Positions 44,081-52,907 of a stretch of 64,000 nucleotides of DNA are shown here, piece by piece. Below the pieces are notes generated by a model, which was not told where the DNA came from, did not search any database, and was given only the letters and a program-made list of their open reading frames with translations. The stretch is from contig NZ_JAERQD010000006.1 of NCBI RefSeq assembly GCF_016735695.1, positions 1 through 64,000 on the forward strand. The letters run 5' to 3'. The DNA comes from Microvirga zambiensis WSM3693 (lineage in GTDB: Bacteria; Pseudomonadota; Alphaproteobacteria; Rhizobiales; Beijerinckiaceae). The translations under genes and the position numbers were made by a program. Position 1 is the stretch's first letter, and each line of letters opens with the position of its first letter.

Positions 44081-45142
44081 TCAGGCCCGCGGCCGGACGC
44101 TGTCGCGGATCACCAGCTCCGTCTCCAGCCTTATCCGTTTGGGCGTCGGACGTCCCTGCAGGAGATTGATCAGCACCGTCGCCGCAGCCTGCCCGAGTTC
44201 CCGGCGCGGCTGGTGGATCGTGGTCAGAGCTGGCTCCGCCACCGCGGCGAACTCGATGTCGTCGAACCCCGTCACCGAGATATCTTCGGGCACCTTCAAT
44301 CCCGCCGAGAACAGGGTGCGCATGAGGCCGATCGCCATTTCGTCGCTGGTGCAGAACACGGCGCTCGGACGGCCCGATCGCGCGACCAGGTTCTGGCCAG
44401 CCGCGACCCCGGATGCGACGGTATAGTCGCCTGGAATGACGAGTTCCGGATCGAACGGCAGGCCCGCCGCCTCAAGTCCGTCCTTGAAGCCCTGAAAGCG
44501 CTCCCGTTCGAGGATGTTGATGGCAGGGCCGCTCACATAGGCGATGCTGTGATGGCCCAGCGACGCGAGATGCTGCGTCATCCTGGAGGCTGCGGCCCGG
44601 TTGTCGATCTCGATCTGCGGAATGTCGACTCCCGGGATCGCTTCGCACAGCGCTACGAGCGGGATCTTGATCTTGGCCGGCTTTCCCTCCCCTTCCCGCG
44701 TCTGGCCGAACAGGTGGCCGTTGAGGAGGATGGCACCGTCCACGCGGCCCGCGGCGGTAAAGGCTGCGAAATGCGCCTCCTTTTCGGGCGAGCCGTCGAG
44801 ATCGCTGATGATCATGCCGTAACCGGCCTCGAAAAGGGTCTCCTCGATGCCCCGCAAAATCTTGGAGAAGAATGTGTTGGCAAGGTCCGGCAGGACCACG
44901 AGCACCATGCCGGTTTTCTGAGAGCGCAGGCTGCGGGCCGCGAGATTCGGCACGTAGCCCGTCTTGGCGATGGCCTCCTGCACCCTTGCCCGCGCCTCGG
45001 CCGAGACGCGCTCCGGCGTGGCCAGCGCGCGGCTGACGGTGGCGGTCGAAACTTCGGCGAGCTTCGCGACGTCCTGGATCCGGGCGGCGCGGAGCGGGAC
45101 GCCCTCGTGCTCCGATCTGTCTCCCTGCCCGGCCTCGTCCAT
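44081..45142 (-). CDS. LacI-family transcription regulator
   Basis: This 353-residue regulator has the LacI helix-turn-helix (ARIQDVAKLAEVSTATVSRALATPERVSAEARARVQEAI) with its hinge helix (PNLAARSLRSQKTGMVLVVLPDL). A periplasmic-binding-protein-like effector domain follows (DEMAIGLMRTLFSAGLKVPEDISVTGFDDIEFA). It diverges from the RbsACB-type importer, and the gap holds a perfect-armed LacI operator (45198-45215). It is probably the local repressor, with the imported sugar as inducer. Confidence 0.94.
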   Translation of the reverse strand: MDEAGQGDRSEHEGVPLRAARIQDVAKLAEVSTATVSRALATPERVSAEARARVQEAIAKTGYVPNLAARSLRSQKTGMVLVVLPDLANTFFSKILRGIEETLFEAGYGMIISDLDGSPEKEAHFAAFTAAGRVDGAILLNGHLFGQTREGEGKPAKIKIPLVALCEAIPGVDIPQIEIDNRAAASRMTQHLASLGHHSIAYVSGPAINILERERFQGFKDGLEAAGLPFDPELVIPGDYTVASGVAAGQNLVARSGRPSAVFCTSDEMAIGLMRTLFSAGLKVPEDISVTGFDDIEFAAVAEPALTTIHQPRRELGQAAATVLINLLQGRPTPKRIRLETELVIRDSVRPRA

Positions 45143-45167
45143 GGATCTCCCCCTACGATGGTTCTGT

Positions 45168-45215
45168 TTGACAGAAGCCGTGGTTTGGGTAAAGTTTCAT
45201 GTAAACGATTACATG
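45168..45215 (+). promoter_or_regulatory. Promoter and LacI operator of the sugar-import operon
   Basis: A consensus -35 TTGACA (45168-45173) is followed after 17 bases by a weak -10 AAAGTT (45191-45196). Right after it lies the palindrome CATGTAAACGATTACATG (45198-45215), with seven-base arms and the central CG typical of LacI-family operators. Its position over the transcription start suggests repression by the LacI protein. Confidence 0.8.
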
Positions 45216-45398
45216 GAACCCTCGTCGCAGCTGTCGAGGGTTTTTATGGCGCAAAAGGTCCCGCAAGAGGACAGGGCGCAAGCAGGAGGAAACGAATGCC
45301 AGCTCACGCCTCATCCAGCTGAACGTCATCCGGCACAGTCTTGCCGGCCACCGCCTTCGTCCAAGCGGGCGAGCGCTGTCGTTCATCCGGAGCAGTTC

Positions 45399-46919
45399 AT
45401 GGATTCCGTTCTTCGCGCAGAGAGCATCTCCAAGTCCTTCGGGCCGATCGAGGTCCTGAGCGGGATTTCGCTCGACCTGAAGCCCGGTGAGGTGCATGCG
45501 GTCATCGGAGAGAACGGGGCCGGCAAGTCGACCCTGATGCGGATCCTCTCGGGTCATCTGCCGCCGACCAAAGGCACTCTTCATCTGAACGGGCAGCCGG
45601 TCACGTTCTCTGGGCCGGTCGATGCGGAGAGCCAGGGCATCGTTCTCGTCCACCAGGAAATTCTGCTCGCGCCGGATCTGACGGTGGCGCAAAACCTCTT
45701 TCTCGGACGCGAGATCCGGCGCTTCGGCTTCGTCGACGACGCGGCCATGCGCGAGCGGACGCGCGCCATCCTGCAGGAGCTCGGCACAAAGATAGACCCG
45801 GACCGGGAGGTCCGCCGCCTTTCCATCGCCGACCGGCAATTGGTACAGATCGCCCGCGCTCTGCTGGTGCCGCACAAGGTCGTCGCCTTCGACGAACCGA
45901 CGGCGGTTCTCACGCCCATCGAGGCCGAAAGCCTGTTCGAGATCATCCGCAAGCTGCGCGCGCAGGGCGTCGCCGTCCTCTACATCTCCCATCGCCTGAA
46001 CGAGGTGAAGGCGATTGCGGATCGCGTCACTGTCCTGCGCGACGGGCGCCATATCGCGACCCGTGACATCGAAGGTCTCGAGCCGCTCGAGATGGCCCGC
46101 CTCATGGTCGGGCGCGACATGTCCAAGCTCTATCCCGAAAAGCCGGAAACCGCCTCCGACCAGGCGCTACTGAGCGTGCGCGACATGGCGGTGCTGGGCT
46201 TTGTCGAGAATGCGTCCTTCACGCTTCATCGCGGCGAGATCCTCGGCTTCGGCGGCCTGATCGGCGCCGGCCGCACGGAGTTGTTCGAGAGCATCGTCGG
46301 ATTGCGCCCGGGCCACGGCACGATCACCCTCGACGGCAAGCAGGTTCATTTCCGTGACGCCCGCGAGGCCATGGCGGCGGGCATCGTCTATCTATCGGAG
46401 GACCGGAAGGGCAAAGGCCTCCTGCTGCAGCAGAACCTGCGGGTCAACCTGTCCCTCGCGGCGCTGGAGAAGTTCACCCGCGGATCGTTCATCGACGGAG
46501 GCGCCGAGGAGCAGGCGCTCGACAAGGCGATCAAGGATTTCGACATCCGCACCCGTCGGCGTGACCTTCTGGCGGGGCAATTGTCCGGCGGCAACCAGCA
46601 GAAGCTCCTGCTCGCCAAGATGATGCTGGTGGAGCCGCGCATCGTCATCATCGACGAACCGACCCGCGGCGTCGACATCGGCACCAAGGAGCAGATCTAC
46701 CGCTTCATCGCTTCCCTCGCCGCGGAAGGCCGCGCCGTCGTCGTCATCTCCTCCGAGATGCAGGAGCTGATCGGGCTGTGCCACCGGGTCGTGGTGATGC
46801 GCAACGGGCGTGTCGCCGGGGAGGTCGCGCAAGCCGACCTGTCCGAGGATTCCATCGTCTATCTCGCCACTGGCGTTCACGAAGAAAGGGCGGCGGAAAT
46901 CGCCGCGGGCACCGCATGA
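45399..46919 (+). CDS. CUT2-type sugar ABC transporter ATP-binding protein (RbsA/XylG-like)
   Basis: This 506-residue double ATPase has an N-terminal Walker A GENGAGKST, Walker B VVAFDEPTAVLT and YISHRLNEVK. The C-terminal copy has a degenerate Walker A region (GGLIGAGRTELFES), signature LSGGNQQKLLLAKMM and Walker B IVIIDEPTRGVDIG. One active and one degenerate site are normal for RbsA/MglA proteins. The start ATG at 45399 has GGAG upstream; the longer open frame upstream passes through the operator. It overlaps the permease gene by four bases (ATGA). Confidence 0.94.
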   Translation: MDSVLRAESISKSFGPIEVLSGISLDLKPGEVHAVIGENGAGKSTLMRILSGHLPPTKGTLHLNGQPVTFSGPVDAESQGIVLVHQEILLAPDLTVAQNLFLGREIRRFGFVDDAAMRERTRAILQELGTKIDPDREVRRLSIADRQLVQIARALLVPHKVVAFDEPTAVLTPIEAESLFEIIRKLRAQGVAVLYISHRLNEVKAIADRVTVLRDGRHIATRDIEGLEPLEMARLMVGRDMSKLYPEKPETASDQALLSVRDMAVLGFVENASFTLHRGEILGFGGLIGAGRTELFESIVGLRPGHGTITLDGKQVHFRDAREAMAAGIVYLSEDRKGKGLLLQQNLRVNLSLAALEKFTRGSFIDGGAEEQALDKAIKDFDIRTRRRDLLAGQLSGGNQQKLLLAKMMLVEPRIVIIDEPTRGVDIGTKEQIYRFIASLAAEGRAVVVISSEMQELIGLCHRVVVMRNGRVAGEVAQADLSEDSIVYLATGVHEERAAEIAAGTA

Positions 46920-47914
46920 CCGAATCCGTGCTTCGCACCGGCGCCGAGAAGCGCCGCTTCTCCATCGACATGCGGGCGCTCTCGCCCTTCATCGCGCTTC
47001 TCGTGCTCGTGATCGCCGGCGCGTTGATCAATCCGGATTTCCTCACCACGTCGAACCTGCTCAACGTGGTGACGCGCTCGGCCTTCATCGCCATCATTGC
47101 GGTGGGCGCCACTTTCGTCATCGCCGGCGGCGGCCTCGACCTCTCGGTCGGCTCCATGGCGGCGCTGACGGCCGGCGTCATGATCCTGACGCTCAACAAT
47201 CTCGGCGGCGGTGATCTCGGCACGCTCGCCATCGGCATGCTGGTCGCCATCGCGCTCAGCGCCACCTGCGGGCTGGCGAACGGCCTCATCGTCACCTTCG
47301 GGCGCATCGAGCCCTTCATCGTGACGCTCGGCACCATGGGCATCTTCCGCTCGCTCGTGATCTGGCTGGCGGCGGGCGGCACCATCACCATGCGCAATTT
47401 CGACCTGCGCGAAATGTATCGCCCGGTCTATTTCGGCAGCATCTTCGGCATTCCGATTCCGATCATCGCCTTTCTCGTGGTGGCCGCCATCGGCGCGCTG
47501 ATCCTCTACCGCACATCCTTCGGCCGCCACGTGGTGGCGCTCGGCTCCAACGAAGACGTGGCCCGCTATTCCGGCGTGCCGATCTGGCGCGTGCGCACGC
47601 TCACCTACATCATCCAGGGCATCTGCGTCGGCATCGCCGTGCTGGTCTACGTGCCGCGCCTCGGCTCGGCCACGCCGACCACCGGCCTGCTGTGGGAATT
47701 GCAGGCCATCACGGCCGTGGTCATCGGCGGCACGGCGCTTCGGGGCGGCATCGGCCGCGTCTGGGGTACTGTGGTCGGCGCAGTAATCCTCGAACTCGTC
47801 GCCAATATCATGGTGCTGTCGAATTTCGTCTCCGAGTTCCTCGTGGGCGCGGTTCAGGGTGCCATCATCATTATCGCCATGCTCGTGCAGCGGTCAGTCC
47901 ACCGCGGGCGATGA
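46916..47914 (+). CDS. CUT2-type sugar ABC transporter permease (RbsC-like)
   Basis: This 332-residue permease has about eight to ten transmembrane helices. It shows the RbsC-family motifs LNVVTRSAFIAIIAVGATFVIAGGGLDLSVGSMAAL and GRHVVALGSNEDVARYSGVPIWRVRTLTYIIQG. It shares an ATGA overlap with the ATPase gene. It forms the homodimeric channel of the importer with the binding protein encoded next. Confidence 0.94.
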   Translation: MTESVLRTGAEKRRFSIDMRALSPFIALLVLVIAGALINPDFLTTSNLLNVVTRSAFIAIIAVGATFVIAGGGLDLSVGSMAALTAGVMILTLNNLGGGDLGTLAIGMLVAIALSATCGLANGLIVTFGRIEPFIVTLGTMGIFRSLVIWLAAGGTITMRNFDLREMYRPVYFGSIFGIPIPIIAFLVVAAIGALILYRTSFGRHVVALGSNEDVARYSGVPIWRVRTLTYIIQGICVGIAVLVYVPRLGSATPTTGLLWELQAITAVVIGGTALRGGIGRVWGTVVGAVILELVANIMVLSNFVSEFLVGAVQGAIIIIAMLVQRSVHRGR

Positions 47915-47979
47915 AACCGGGCTTAAGCCCACCGGAGAAGGGACAAAGGGCTTAAAACGACACTCCAGGGAGGAATGAA

Positions 47980-48930
47980 ATGAAAGCAACGGTACTGAAG
48001 ATCGCAATGGCGGCGGGCCTCATGGCCGGCGTCGCCACCGGCGCGATGGCCCAGCAGAAGAACGTGACGATCGGCGTCTCGATCCCGGCCGCGACCCACG
48101 GCTGGACCGGCGGCGTCGTCTATCACGCGCAGGAGACGGCCAAGCAGCTCGAGAAGACCTATCCGGGCCTCAAGGTCGTGGTGAAGACCTCGCCCGACGG
48201 CGCCTCCCAGGCGAACGCGCTCGACGATCTCACCTCGCAGAAGGTCGATGCGCTGGTGGTCCTGCCCTTCAACTCGGACGAGCTGACGAACCCCGTCCGC
48301 GAGATCAAGAAGCGCGGCACCTTCATTACGGTGGTCGATCGCGGCCTCAAGGACGCGTCGATCCAGGACATCTACGTCGCCGGCAACAATCCCGAGTTCG
48401 GCCGCGTCGCCGGCAAGTACTTCGTCGACAACCTGAAGCAGGGCAACGTGGTGGTCTTCCGCGGCATCCCGACGGTGATCGACGAGGAGCGCGTGACGAA
48501 CTTCGAGAAGGCTCTCGAAGGTTCGGGCGTGAAGGTGATCGACAAGCAATATGCCAACTGGAACCGCGACGACGCCTTCAAGGTGATGCAGGACTACCTC
48601 GCCAAGCATCCGAAGATCGACGCGGTCTGGGCCTCCGACGACGACATGGCGCTCGGCGTCATGGAAGCCATCCGCCAGGGCAAGCGCGAGGACATCAAGT
48701 TCGTCCTCGGCGGCGCCGGCATGAAGGACATGGTCAAGAAGGTGATGGACGGCGACAAGATGATCCCGGCCGACGTGTCCTATCCGCCGTCGATGATCGC
48801 CACCGCCATGGTCGTCACCGCGGCGAACTTCTACACCAGCGCTCCCATGCGCGGCACCTACGTGCTCAACGCCCAGCTGATCACGAAGGACAACGCCAAG
48901 GAGCACTACTTCCCGAACTCGCCGTTCTAA
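47980..48930 (+). CDS. Sugar ABC transporter substrate-binding protein (RbsB-like)
   Basis: This 316-residue type-I periplasmic binding protein has a Sec signal (VLKIAMAAGLMAGVATGAMAQ). Mature landmarks are VTIGVSIPAATHGWTGGVVYHAQETAKQL, VDALVVLPFNSDELTNPVREIKKRGTFITVVDRG and DAVWASDDDMALGVMEAIRQ, which fit pentose or polyol binders of the CUT2 class. A GGGAGGAA site lies before the ATG. The structured repeat at 48945-49025 begins 15 bases after its stop and may act as terminator. Confidence 0.94.
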   Translation: MKATVLKIAMAAGLMAGVATGAMAQQKNVTIGVSIPAATHGWTGGVVYHAQETAKQLEKTYPGLKVVVKTSPDGASQANALDDLTSQKVDALVVLPFNSDELTNPVREIKKRGTFITVVDRGLKDASIQDIYVAGNNPEFGRVAGKYFVDNLKQGNVVVFRGIPTVIDEERVTNFEKALEGSGVKVIDKQYANWNRDDAFKVMQDYLAKHPKIDAVWASDDDMALGVMEAIRQGKREDIKFVLGGAGMKDMVKKVMDGDKMIPADVSYPPSMIATAMVVTAANFYTSAPMRGTYVLNAQLITKDNAKEHYFPNSPF

Positions 48931-48944
48931 GCGAGACACCTCTT

Positions 48945-49025
48945 CCCTCCCCGCTCATCTCAGGCTTGCCTGAGATGAGCTTGATAAGACGCAAATCGGG
49001 AACACCCGATTTGCGGCGGGGAGGG
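48945..49025. repeat. Cloverleaf-like structured repeat, copy 2
   Basis: The outer arms CCCTCCCCGC (48945-48954) and GCGGGGAGGG (49016-49025) are perfect. Inside are two perfect hairpins: CTCATCTCAGGC-tt-GCCTGAGATGAG (48954-48979) and GCAAATCGGG-AACA-CCCGATTTGC (48991-49014). The same architecture occurs in diverged form at 38339-38423. It is a dispersed, strongly foldable three-stem repeat. Confidence 0.8.
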
Positions 49026-49256
49026 ATTGAGGGTGGGGGTCGCAAAGTCGGAGCGATGCGCTCGACGAGATTGCCGACGCTCATTCTACCACGTCATCAC
49101 CGGCCTTGTGCCGGTGATCCCGATTAAGAAAGCGCGGCGCTTCATAGAATTGGGATGGCCGGGACGAGCCCGGCCATGACGGAGCAGTTTCACCCCGTCG
49201 CACCACCCCACCCCTGCCCCTCCCCGCAAGGGGGAGGGGAATACCAGGAGTTCACC

Positions 49257-50315
49257 ATGAAGACCATGAAGGGTCCCGGCCTTTACCTTGCGCAGTTCGC
49301 AGGGGACGAGGCTCCGTTCAACTCGCTCGACGCGATCTGCCGCTGGGCGGCCTCCCTCGGCTACAGGGGCGTGCAGATTCCCACTTGGGATGCTCGCCTC
49401 ATCGATCTCAAGAAGGCAGCGGACTCCGCCGAGTATTGCGACGAGATCACCGGGATCGTGCGCTCGCACGGCATGGAGATCACCGAACTCTCGACGCATC
49501 TCCAGGGCCAGCTCGTCGCCGTGCATCCGGCCTATGACGAAGCCTTCGACGGATTTGCGGCGCCGGAGGTGCGCGGCAATTCGAAGGCGCGGCAGGAATG
49601 GGCCGTGAACCAGATGCTGATGGCGGCCAAAGCCTCGAAGCGCCTGGGGCTGAAAGCCAGCGTCACCTTCTCCGGCGCGCTCGCCTGGCCGTTCATGTAT
49701 CCCTGGCCGCAGCGTCCCGCCGGCCTCGTCGAGACCGCCTTCGAGGAGATGGGGCGCCGGTGGACGCCGATCCTCGATGCCTATGAGGATGCGGGCTGCG
49801 ACGTCTGCTACGAAATCCATCCCGGCGAGGACATCCACGACGGCGCCACCTTCGAGCGCTTCGTCGATGCGGTCGGCGGCCATGCCCGCGCCTGCATCAA
49901 TTACGATCCGAGCCACTTCCTGCTGCAGCAGCTCGACTACGTCGCCTTCATCGATCTCTATCACGAGCGCATCAAGGCGTTCCATGCCAAGGACGCGGAG
50001 TTCAACCCATCGGGCCGCGTCGGCGTCTATGGCGGCTACGAGAGCTGGATCAACCGCGCCGGACGCTTCCGCTCCCTCGGCGACGGGCAGGTGGATTTCA
50101 ACGCCGTCTTCTCCAAGCTCGCGCAATACGACTACGATTCCTGGGCCGTGCTCGAATGGGAATGCGCGTTGAAGCATCCCGAGGACGGTGCGCGCGAGGG
50201 TGCGGAGTTCATCAAGGCCAACATTATCCGCGTGACGGAAAAGGCCTTCGACGATTTCGCCGCCGGCGGAACGGACGAGTCCGCCAACCGCCGCATGCTC
50301 GGCATCGACGCGTAA
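49257..50315 (+). CDS. TIM-barrel sugar isomerase/epimerase (xylose isomerase-like, IolE/IolI family)
   Basis: This 352-residue TIM-barrel enzyme has the metal-ligand positions typical of the family: Glu in VCYEIHPGEDIHDG, Asp and His in NYDPSHFLLQQLD, His in KAFHAKDAEF, and Glu in AVLEWECAL. Members isomerise, epimerise or dehydrate sugars and inositols. The ATG at 49257 is preceded by CAGGAG. It is separated by 18 bases from a Gfo/Idh oxidoreductase, a pairing typical of pathways with a keto-sugar or inosose intermediate. The 300-base gap upstream is mostly GC-rich repeats. Confidence 0.9.
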   Translation: MKTMKGPGLYLAQFAGDEAPFNSLDAICRWAASLGYRGVQIPTWDARLIDLKKAADSAEYCDEITGIVRSHGMEITELSTHLQGQLVAVHPAYDEAFDGFAAPEVRGNSKARQEWAVNQMLMAAKASKRLGLKASVTFSGALAWPFMYPWPQRPAGLVETAFEEMGRRWTPILDAYEDAGCDVCYEIHPGEDIHDGATFERFVDAVGGHARACINYDPSHFLLQQLDYVAFIDLYHERIKAFHAKDAEFNPSGRVGVYGGYESWINRAGRFRSLGDGQVDFNAVFSKLAQYDYDSWAVLEWECALKHPEDGAREGAEFIKANIIRVTEKAFDDFAAGGTDESANRRMLGIDA

Positions 50316-50333
50316 GCGACAAAGGGGCGAGAT

Positions 50334-51509
50334 ATGACGATTGCAGGATCTCCCGATCAGAAGCTGAACCGCCGCCTGCGCCTCGGCATGGTCGGCGGCG
50401 GGCGTGGCGCCTTCATCGGCGCGGTGCACCGCATCGCGGCGCGTCTCGACGACCGCTGGGAGCTGGTGGCGGGCGCGCTCTCCTCCGACCCGGAACGGGC
50501 CAAGGCCTCCGGCGAGGATCTGCTGCTGAAGCCGGACCGCGTCTATGGCGACTTCAACGAGATGGCGCGGCGCGAGCGGCGGCTGAAGGACGGCATCGAC
50601 GCGGTCGCCATCGTCACGCCGAACCATGCCCATGCGGCCGCGGCGCGCGCCTTTCTCAAGGCCGGCATCCATGTGATCTGCGACAAGCCGCTGACGACCA
50701 CGCGGCGTGAAGCCGATCAGCTGGCAAAGCTCGCACGTGAATCCGGCCTGATCTTCGCAGTCACGCACAACTACACCGGCTATCCGCTCGTGCGGCAGGC
50801 GCGCGCCATGGTGCAGGCGGGCGAGCTCGGTGCGATCCGCGTCGTGCAGGTGGAATATGCGCAGGACTGGCTCGCCACCCGCGTGGAAGAAACGGGGAGC
50901 AAACAGGCCGAGTGGCGCACGGACCCTGCCCGCTCGGGGCCCGCCGGCGCGGTCGGAGATATCGGCACGCACGCCTTCAACCTCGCCGAGTTCATCGTGG
51001 GCGACGAGGTCGCCTCGCTTTCGGCGGAGCTCCACACCTTCGTGGAGGGACGCCGCCTCGACGACAACGCCCATATGATGCTGCGCTTCACTTCCGGCGC
51101 GAAGGGCATGCTCTGGTGCAGCCAAGTGGCTTCCGGCCTCGAGAACTGCCTGCGCATCCGCGTCTATGGCGAGAAGGCGGGCCTCGAATGGCATCAGGAG
51201 AACCCGAATTATCTCACCTTCTCAGCCTTGGGCGAGCCGCCGCGCATGATCCGCCGCAACGGCTACGGCGCGGACGATGTCTCCCGCGCCGCCTCGCGCA
51301 TCCCCGGCGGCCATCCGGAAGGCTATCTCGAGGGCTTCGCCCAGCTCTACACGGATGTGGCCGAGCAGATCACGGCCCGAATCGAGAAGCGCGATCCCAA
51401 CCCCTTCTCGCTCCAGGTACCGGGCGTCGAGCATGGCGTGCGCGGCGTGCGTTTCATCGAGGCGGCCGTGCGCTCCTCGCAGCGGAAGGCCGCCTGGGTC
51501 GATCTGTAG
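50334..51509 (+). CDS. Gfo/Idh/MocA-family oxidoreductase
   Basis: This 391-residue NAD(P)-dependent oxidoreductase has the Rossmann motif LGMVGGGRGAFIGAVHR, the catalytic-lysine motif ICDKPLTTTRREADQL (normally EKP), and GAVGDIGTHAFNLAEFIVGDEV with the conserved histidine. It ends in the usual beta-sheet domain. Family members oxidise or reduce sugars and inositols. It follows the isomerase gene after 18 bases and is the last gene of the LacI-controlled locus. The substrate is probably the compound imported by the RbsACB-type system. Confidence 0.92.
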   Translation: MTIAGSPDQKLNRRLRLGMVGGGRGAFIGAVHRIAARLDDRWELVAGALSSDPERAKASGEDLLLKPDRVYGDFNEMARRERRLKDGIDAVAIVTPNHAHAAAARAFLKAGIHVICDKPLTTTRREADQLAKLARESGLIFAVTHNYTGYPLVRQARAMVQAGELGAIRVVQVEYAQDWLATRVEETGSKQAEWRTDPARSGPAGAVGDIGTHAFNLAEFIVGDEVASLSAELHTFVEGRRLDDNAHMMLRFTSGAKGMLWCSQVASGLENCLRIRVYGEKAGLEWHQENPNYLTFSALGEPPRMIRRNGYGADDVSRAASRIPGGHPEGYLEGFAQLYTDVAEQITARIEKRDPNPFSLQVPGVEHGVRGVRFIEAAVRSSQRKAAWVDL

Positions 51510-51629
51510 ACTCCATCCATGGGAGCCCTGCGGCCATCCGCAGGGCTTTCGCACCGCTCCCTTGAAATCGCCTCCGCAATCATGACGTATAGGATGACCC
51601 TGTAACCGGCGGATTTTTAACGATTTCAG

Positions 51630-52049
51630 ATGGCTGCCACGCATCATCACAACCATGGCCTCGAGGAGCTGAACGAGACGCAGAAGCGGGTTCACCGGAT
51701 CCTGTGCTCGGCGCAGAATCCGCTCTCGGCCTATGAGGTGCTCGACAAGATGCGGGCCAAGGGCGCCGTGACGCCGCCCACCATCTATCGCTCCCTCGAC
51801 AAGCTGATCGAGAAAGGCCTCGCCCACCGGCTCGAGAGCCTGAACGCCTATGTGGCCTGCAAGCACCCGCACCAGGAGCACGACATGGCGGCCTTCGCCA
51901 TCTGTGAAAACTGCGGTCTGGTGAAGGAATTCACCGATCCGCATATCAGCGAGCGGCTGTCCCATTGGGGCGACGACAACGCCTTCCATGCGAAGAAGGT
52001 CACCGTCGAGATCCGAGGCCTGTGCGAAGGCTGCACCAAGCAGGCTTAG
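51630..52049 (+). CDS. Zur-type Fur-family zinc uptake regulator
   Basis: This 139-residue Fur-family regulator has the winged helix at about 10-75 (LSAYEVLDKMRAKGAVTPPTIYRSLDKLIEKGLAHRLESLNAYVAC). Zinc-binding features are KHPHQEHDMAAFAICENCGLV and the C-terminal GLCEGC. Two CxxC pairs and the histidine cluster fit Zur rather than Fur or Irr. No znu transporter genes are near, so it probably acts on distant genes. The N-terminal HHHNH run may add metal binding. Confidence 0.88.
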   Translation: MAATHHHNHGLEELNETQKRVHRILCSAQNPLSAYEVLDKMRAKGAVTPPTIYRSLDKLIEKGLAHRLESLNAYVACKHPHQEHDMAAFAICENCGLVKEFTDPHISERLSHWGDDNAFHAKKVTVEIRGLCEGCTKQA

Positions 52050-52297
52050 AGTTTGCCCGGCATTCGTCAGCCCTTTTGCGTGCTTTGATGCGTATCCTTA
52101 AGACCGCGGGAACCTTCTTCTTTTTGATACGTTACTACGTAATATTGCGCGGCATGCGGAGTCCCTCCTTGCCGGAATGCTTTCTTCCCTTTCGGAATAT
52201 GCACAGCTGCAAGCACCCTCCGCAACGATAGCACATTGTCAGCGCCACATTTTACCTATATGAATATATAGGTTCCGTAATAACAGGAGTGCGGCTC
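52050..52297. promoter_or_regulatory. Gap with a 20-base palindrome before the divergent Fur paralogue
   Basis: The gap contains ACCTATATGAATATATAGGT (52254-52273), with perfect eight-base arms and a four-base centre, ending 25 bases before the ATG. It differs from the Zur and Irr boxes that I know. It may be an autoregulatory operator for the following gene. Nothing else was recognised in the gap. Confidence 0.65.
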
Positions 52298-52750
52298 ATG
52301 AGCACCAAAGCCCTCAGGAAAGAAGAAGAGGAAAATCTCCTCCGTCGTGCAGACGATCTGTGCCGGCAGAACAATCTCAGGCTCACGCCGATTCGCGAGC
52401 GCGTCTACCGCGAGCTGGTCCAGAGCGGCGGTCCGGTCGGGGCCTACGACCTGGTCGACCGCCTGAGCAGCGAGAAGAAGCGCTTGGCTCCCGTCACGAT
52501 CTACCGCGCCCTCGACTTCCTGCGCGATGCCGGCCTCGTCCACCGCCTGGCGACCCAGAACTCCTACGTCATCTCCCACGGCCAGCCGGACGTGAACGCG
52601 ATGAAGATCATGTTCGTCGATTCGAAGACGGGCGAGACCATCGAGGTTCACTCGAGCGAGGTCGCGGAAGCTGTGCGCAAGGCCGCCGAGCAGGCCGGCT
52701 TCAGGTCCGTTTCGCCCTTCATGGAAGTCGAAGGCGAGATCGCACGCTGA
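52298..52750 (+). CDS. Divergent Fur-family regulator lacking the cysteine zinc sites
   Basis: This 150-residue protein has the Fur/Zur winged-helix part intact (NNLRLTPIRERVYRELVQSGGPVGAYDLVDRLSSEKKRLAPVTIYRALDFLRDAGLVHRLATQNSYV). The second half, where Zur has HxHxxxH and CxxC zinc ligands, reads GQPDVNAMKIMFVDSKTGETIEVHSSEVAEAVRKAAEQAG and has no cysteine. The fold seems kept but metal sensing must be altered or lost. The ATG at 52298 has ACAGGAG upstream. A strong terminator follows at 52806-52832. It may have arisen by duplication of Zur. Confidence 0.85.
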   Translation: MSTKALRKEEEENLLRRADDLCRQNNLRLTPIRERVYRELVQSGGPVGAYDLVDRLSSEKKRLAPVTIYRALDFLRDAGLVHRLATQNSYVISHGQPDVNAMKIMFVDSKTGETIEVHSSEVAEAVRKAAEQAGFRSVSPFMEVEGEIAR

Positions 52751-52805
52751 ACTTCAAAGCAAAAGGCAGAGTCGTTTCTGACCCTGCCTTTCGAGACCTC
52801 AACTT

Positions 52806-52832
52806 AAAAGGCCGGGCAATGCCCGGCCTTTT
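52806..52832 (+). terminator. Factor-independent terminator after the Fur paralogue
   Basis: The stem GGCCGGGC (52810-52817) and GCCCGGCC (52821-52828) with an AAT loop is flanked by AAAA on the left and TTTTCTTTTT on the right. A further hairpin-like element lies at about 52763-52788. It can serve both strands. Confidence 0.88.
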
Positions 52833-52860
52833 CTTTTTCTTGAAGCCTCGGATTCTTGGC

Positions 52861-52906
52861 GCATCGGATGGGACCCAAAAGCGGGAGCCACTTTTCGGTT
52901 CGATGC
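52861..52906. repeat. Dispersed hairpin repeat, copy 2
   Basis: The outer arms GCATCG (52861-52866) and CGATGC (52901-52906) enclose an inner stem around CCCAAAAGCGG and CCACTTTTCGG. It corresponds to the element at 33100-33145. Confidence 0.68.
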
Positions 52907-52907
52907 T

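Noticed and set aside
49086..51194. 702-residue minus-strand frame opposite the isomerase and oxidoreductase genes
   Set aside because: It spans two real plus-strand genes and a repeat-rich gap and has no recognisable domain.
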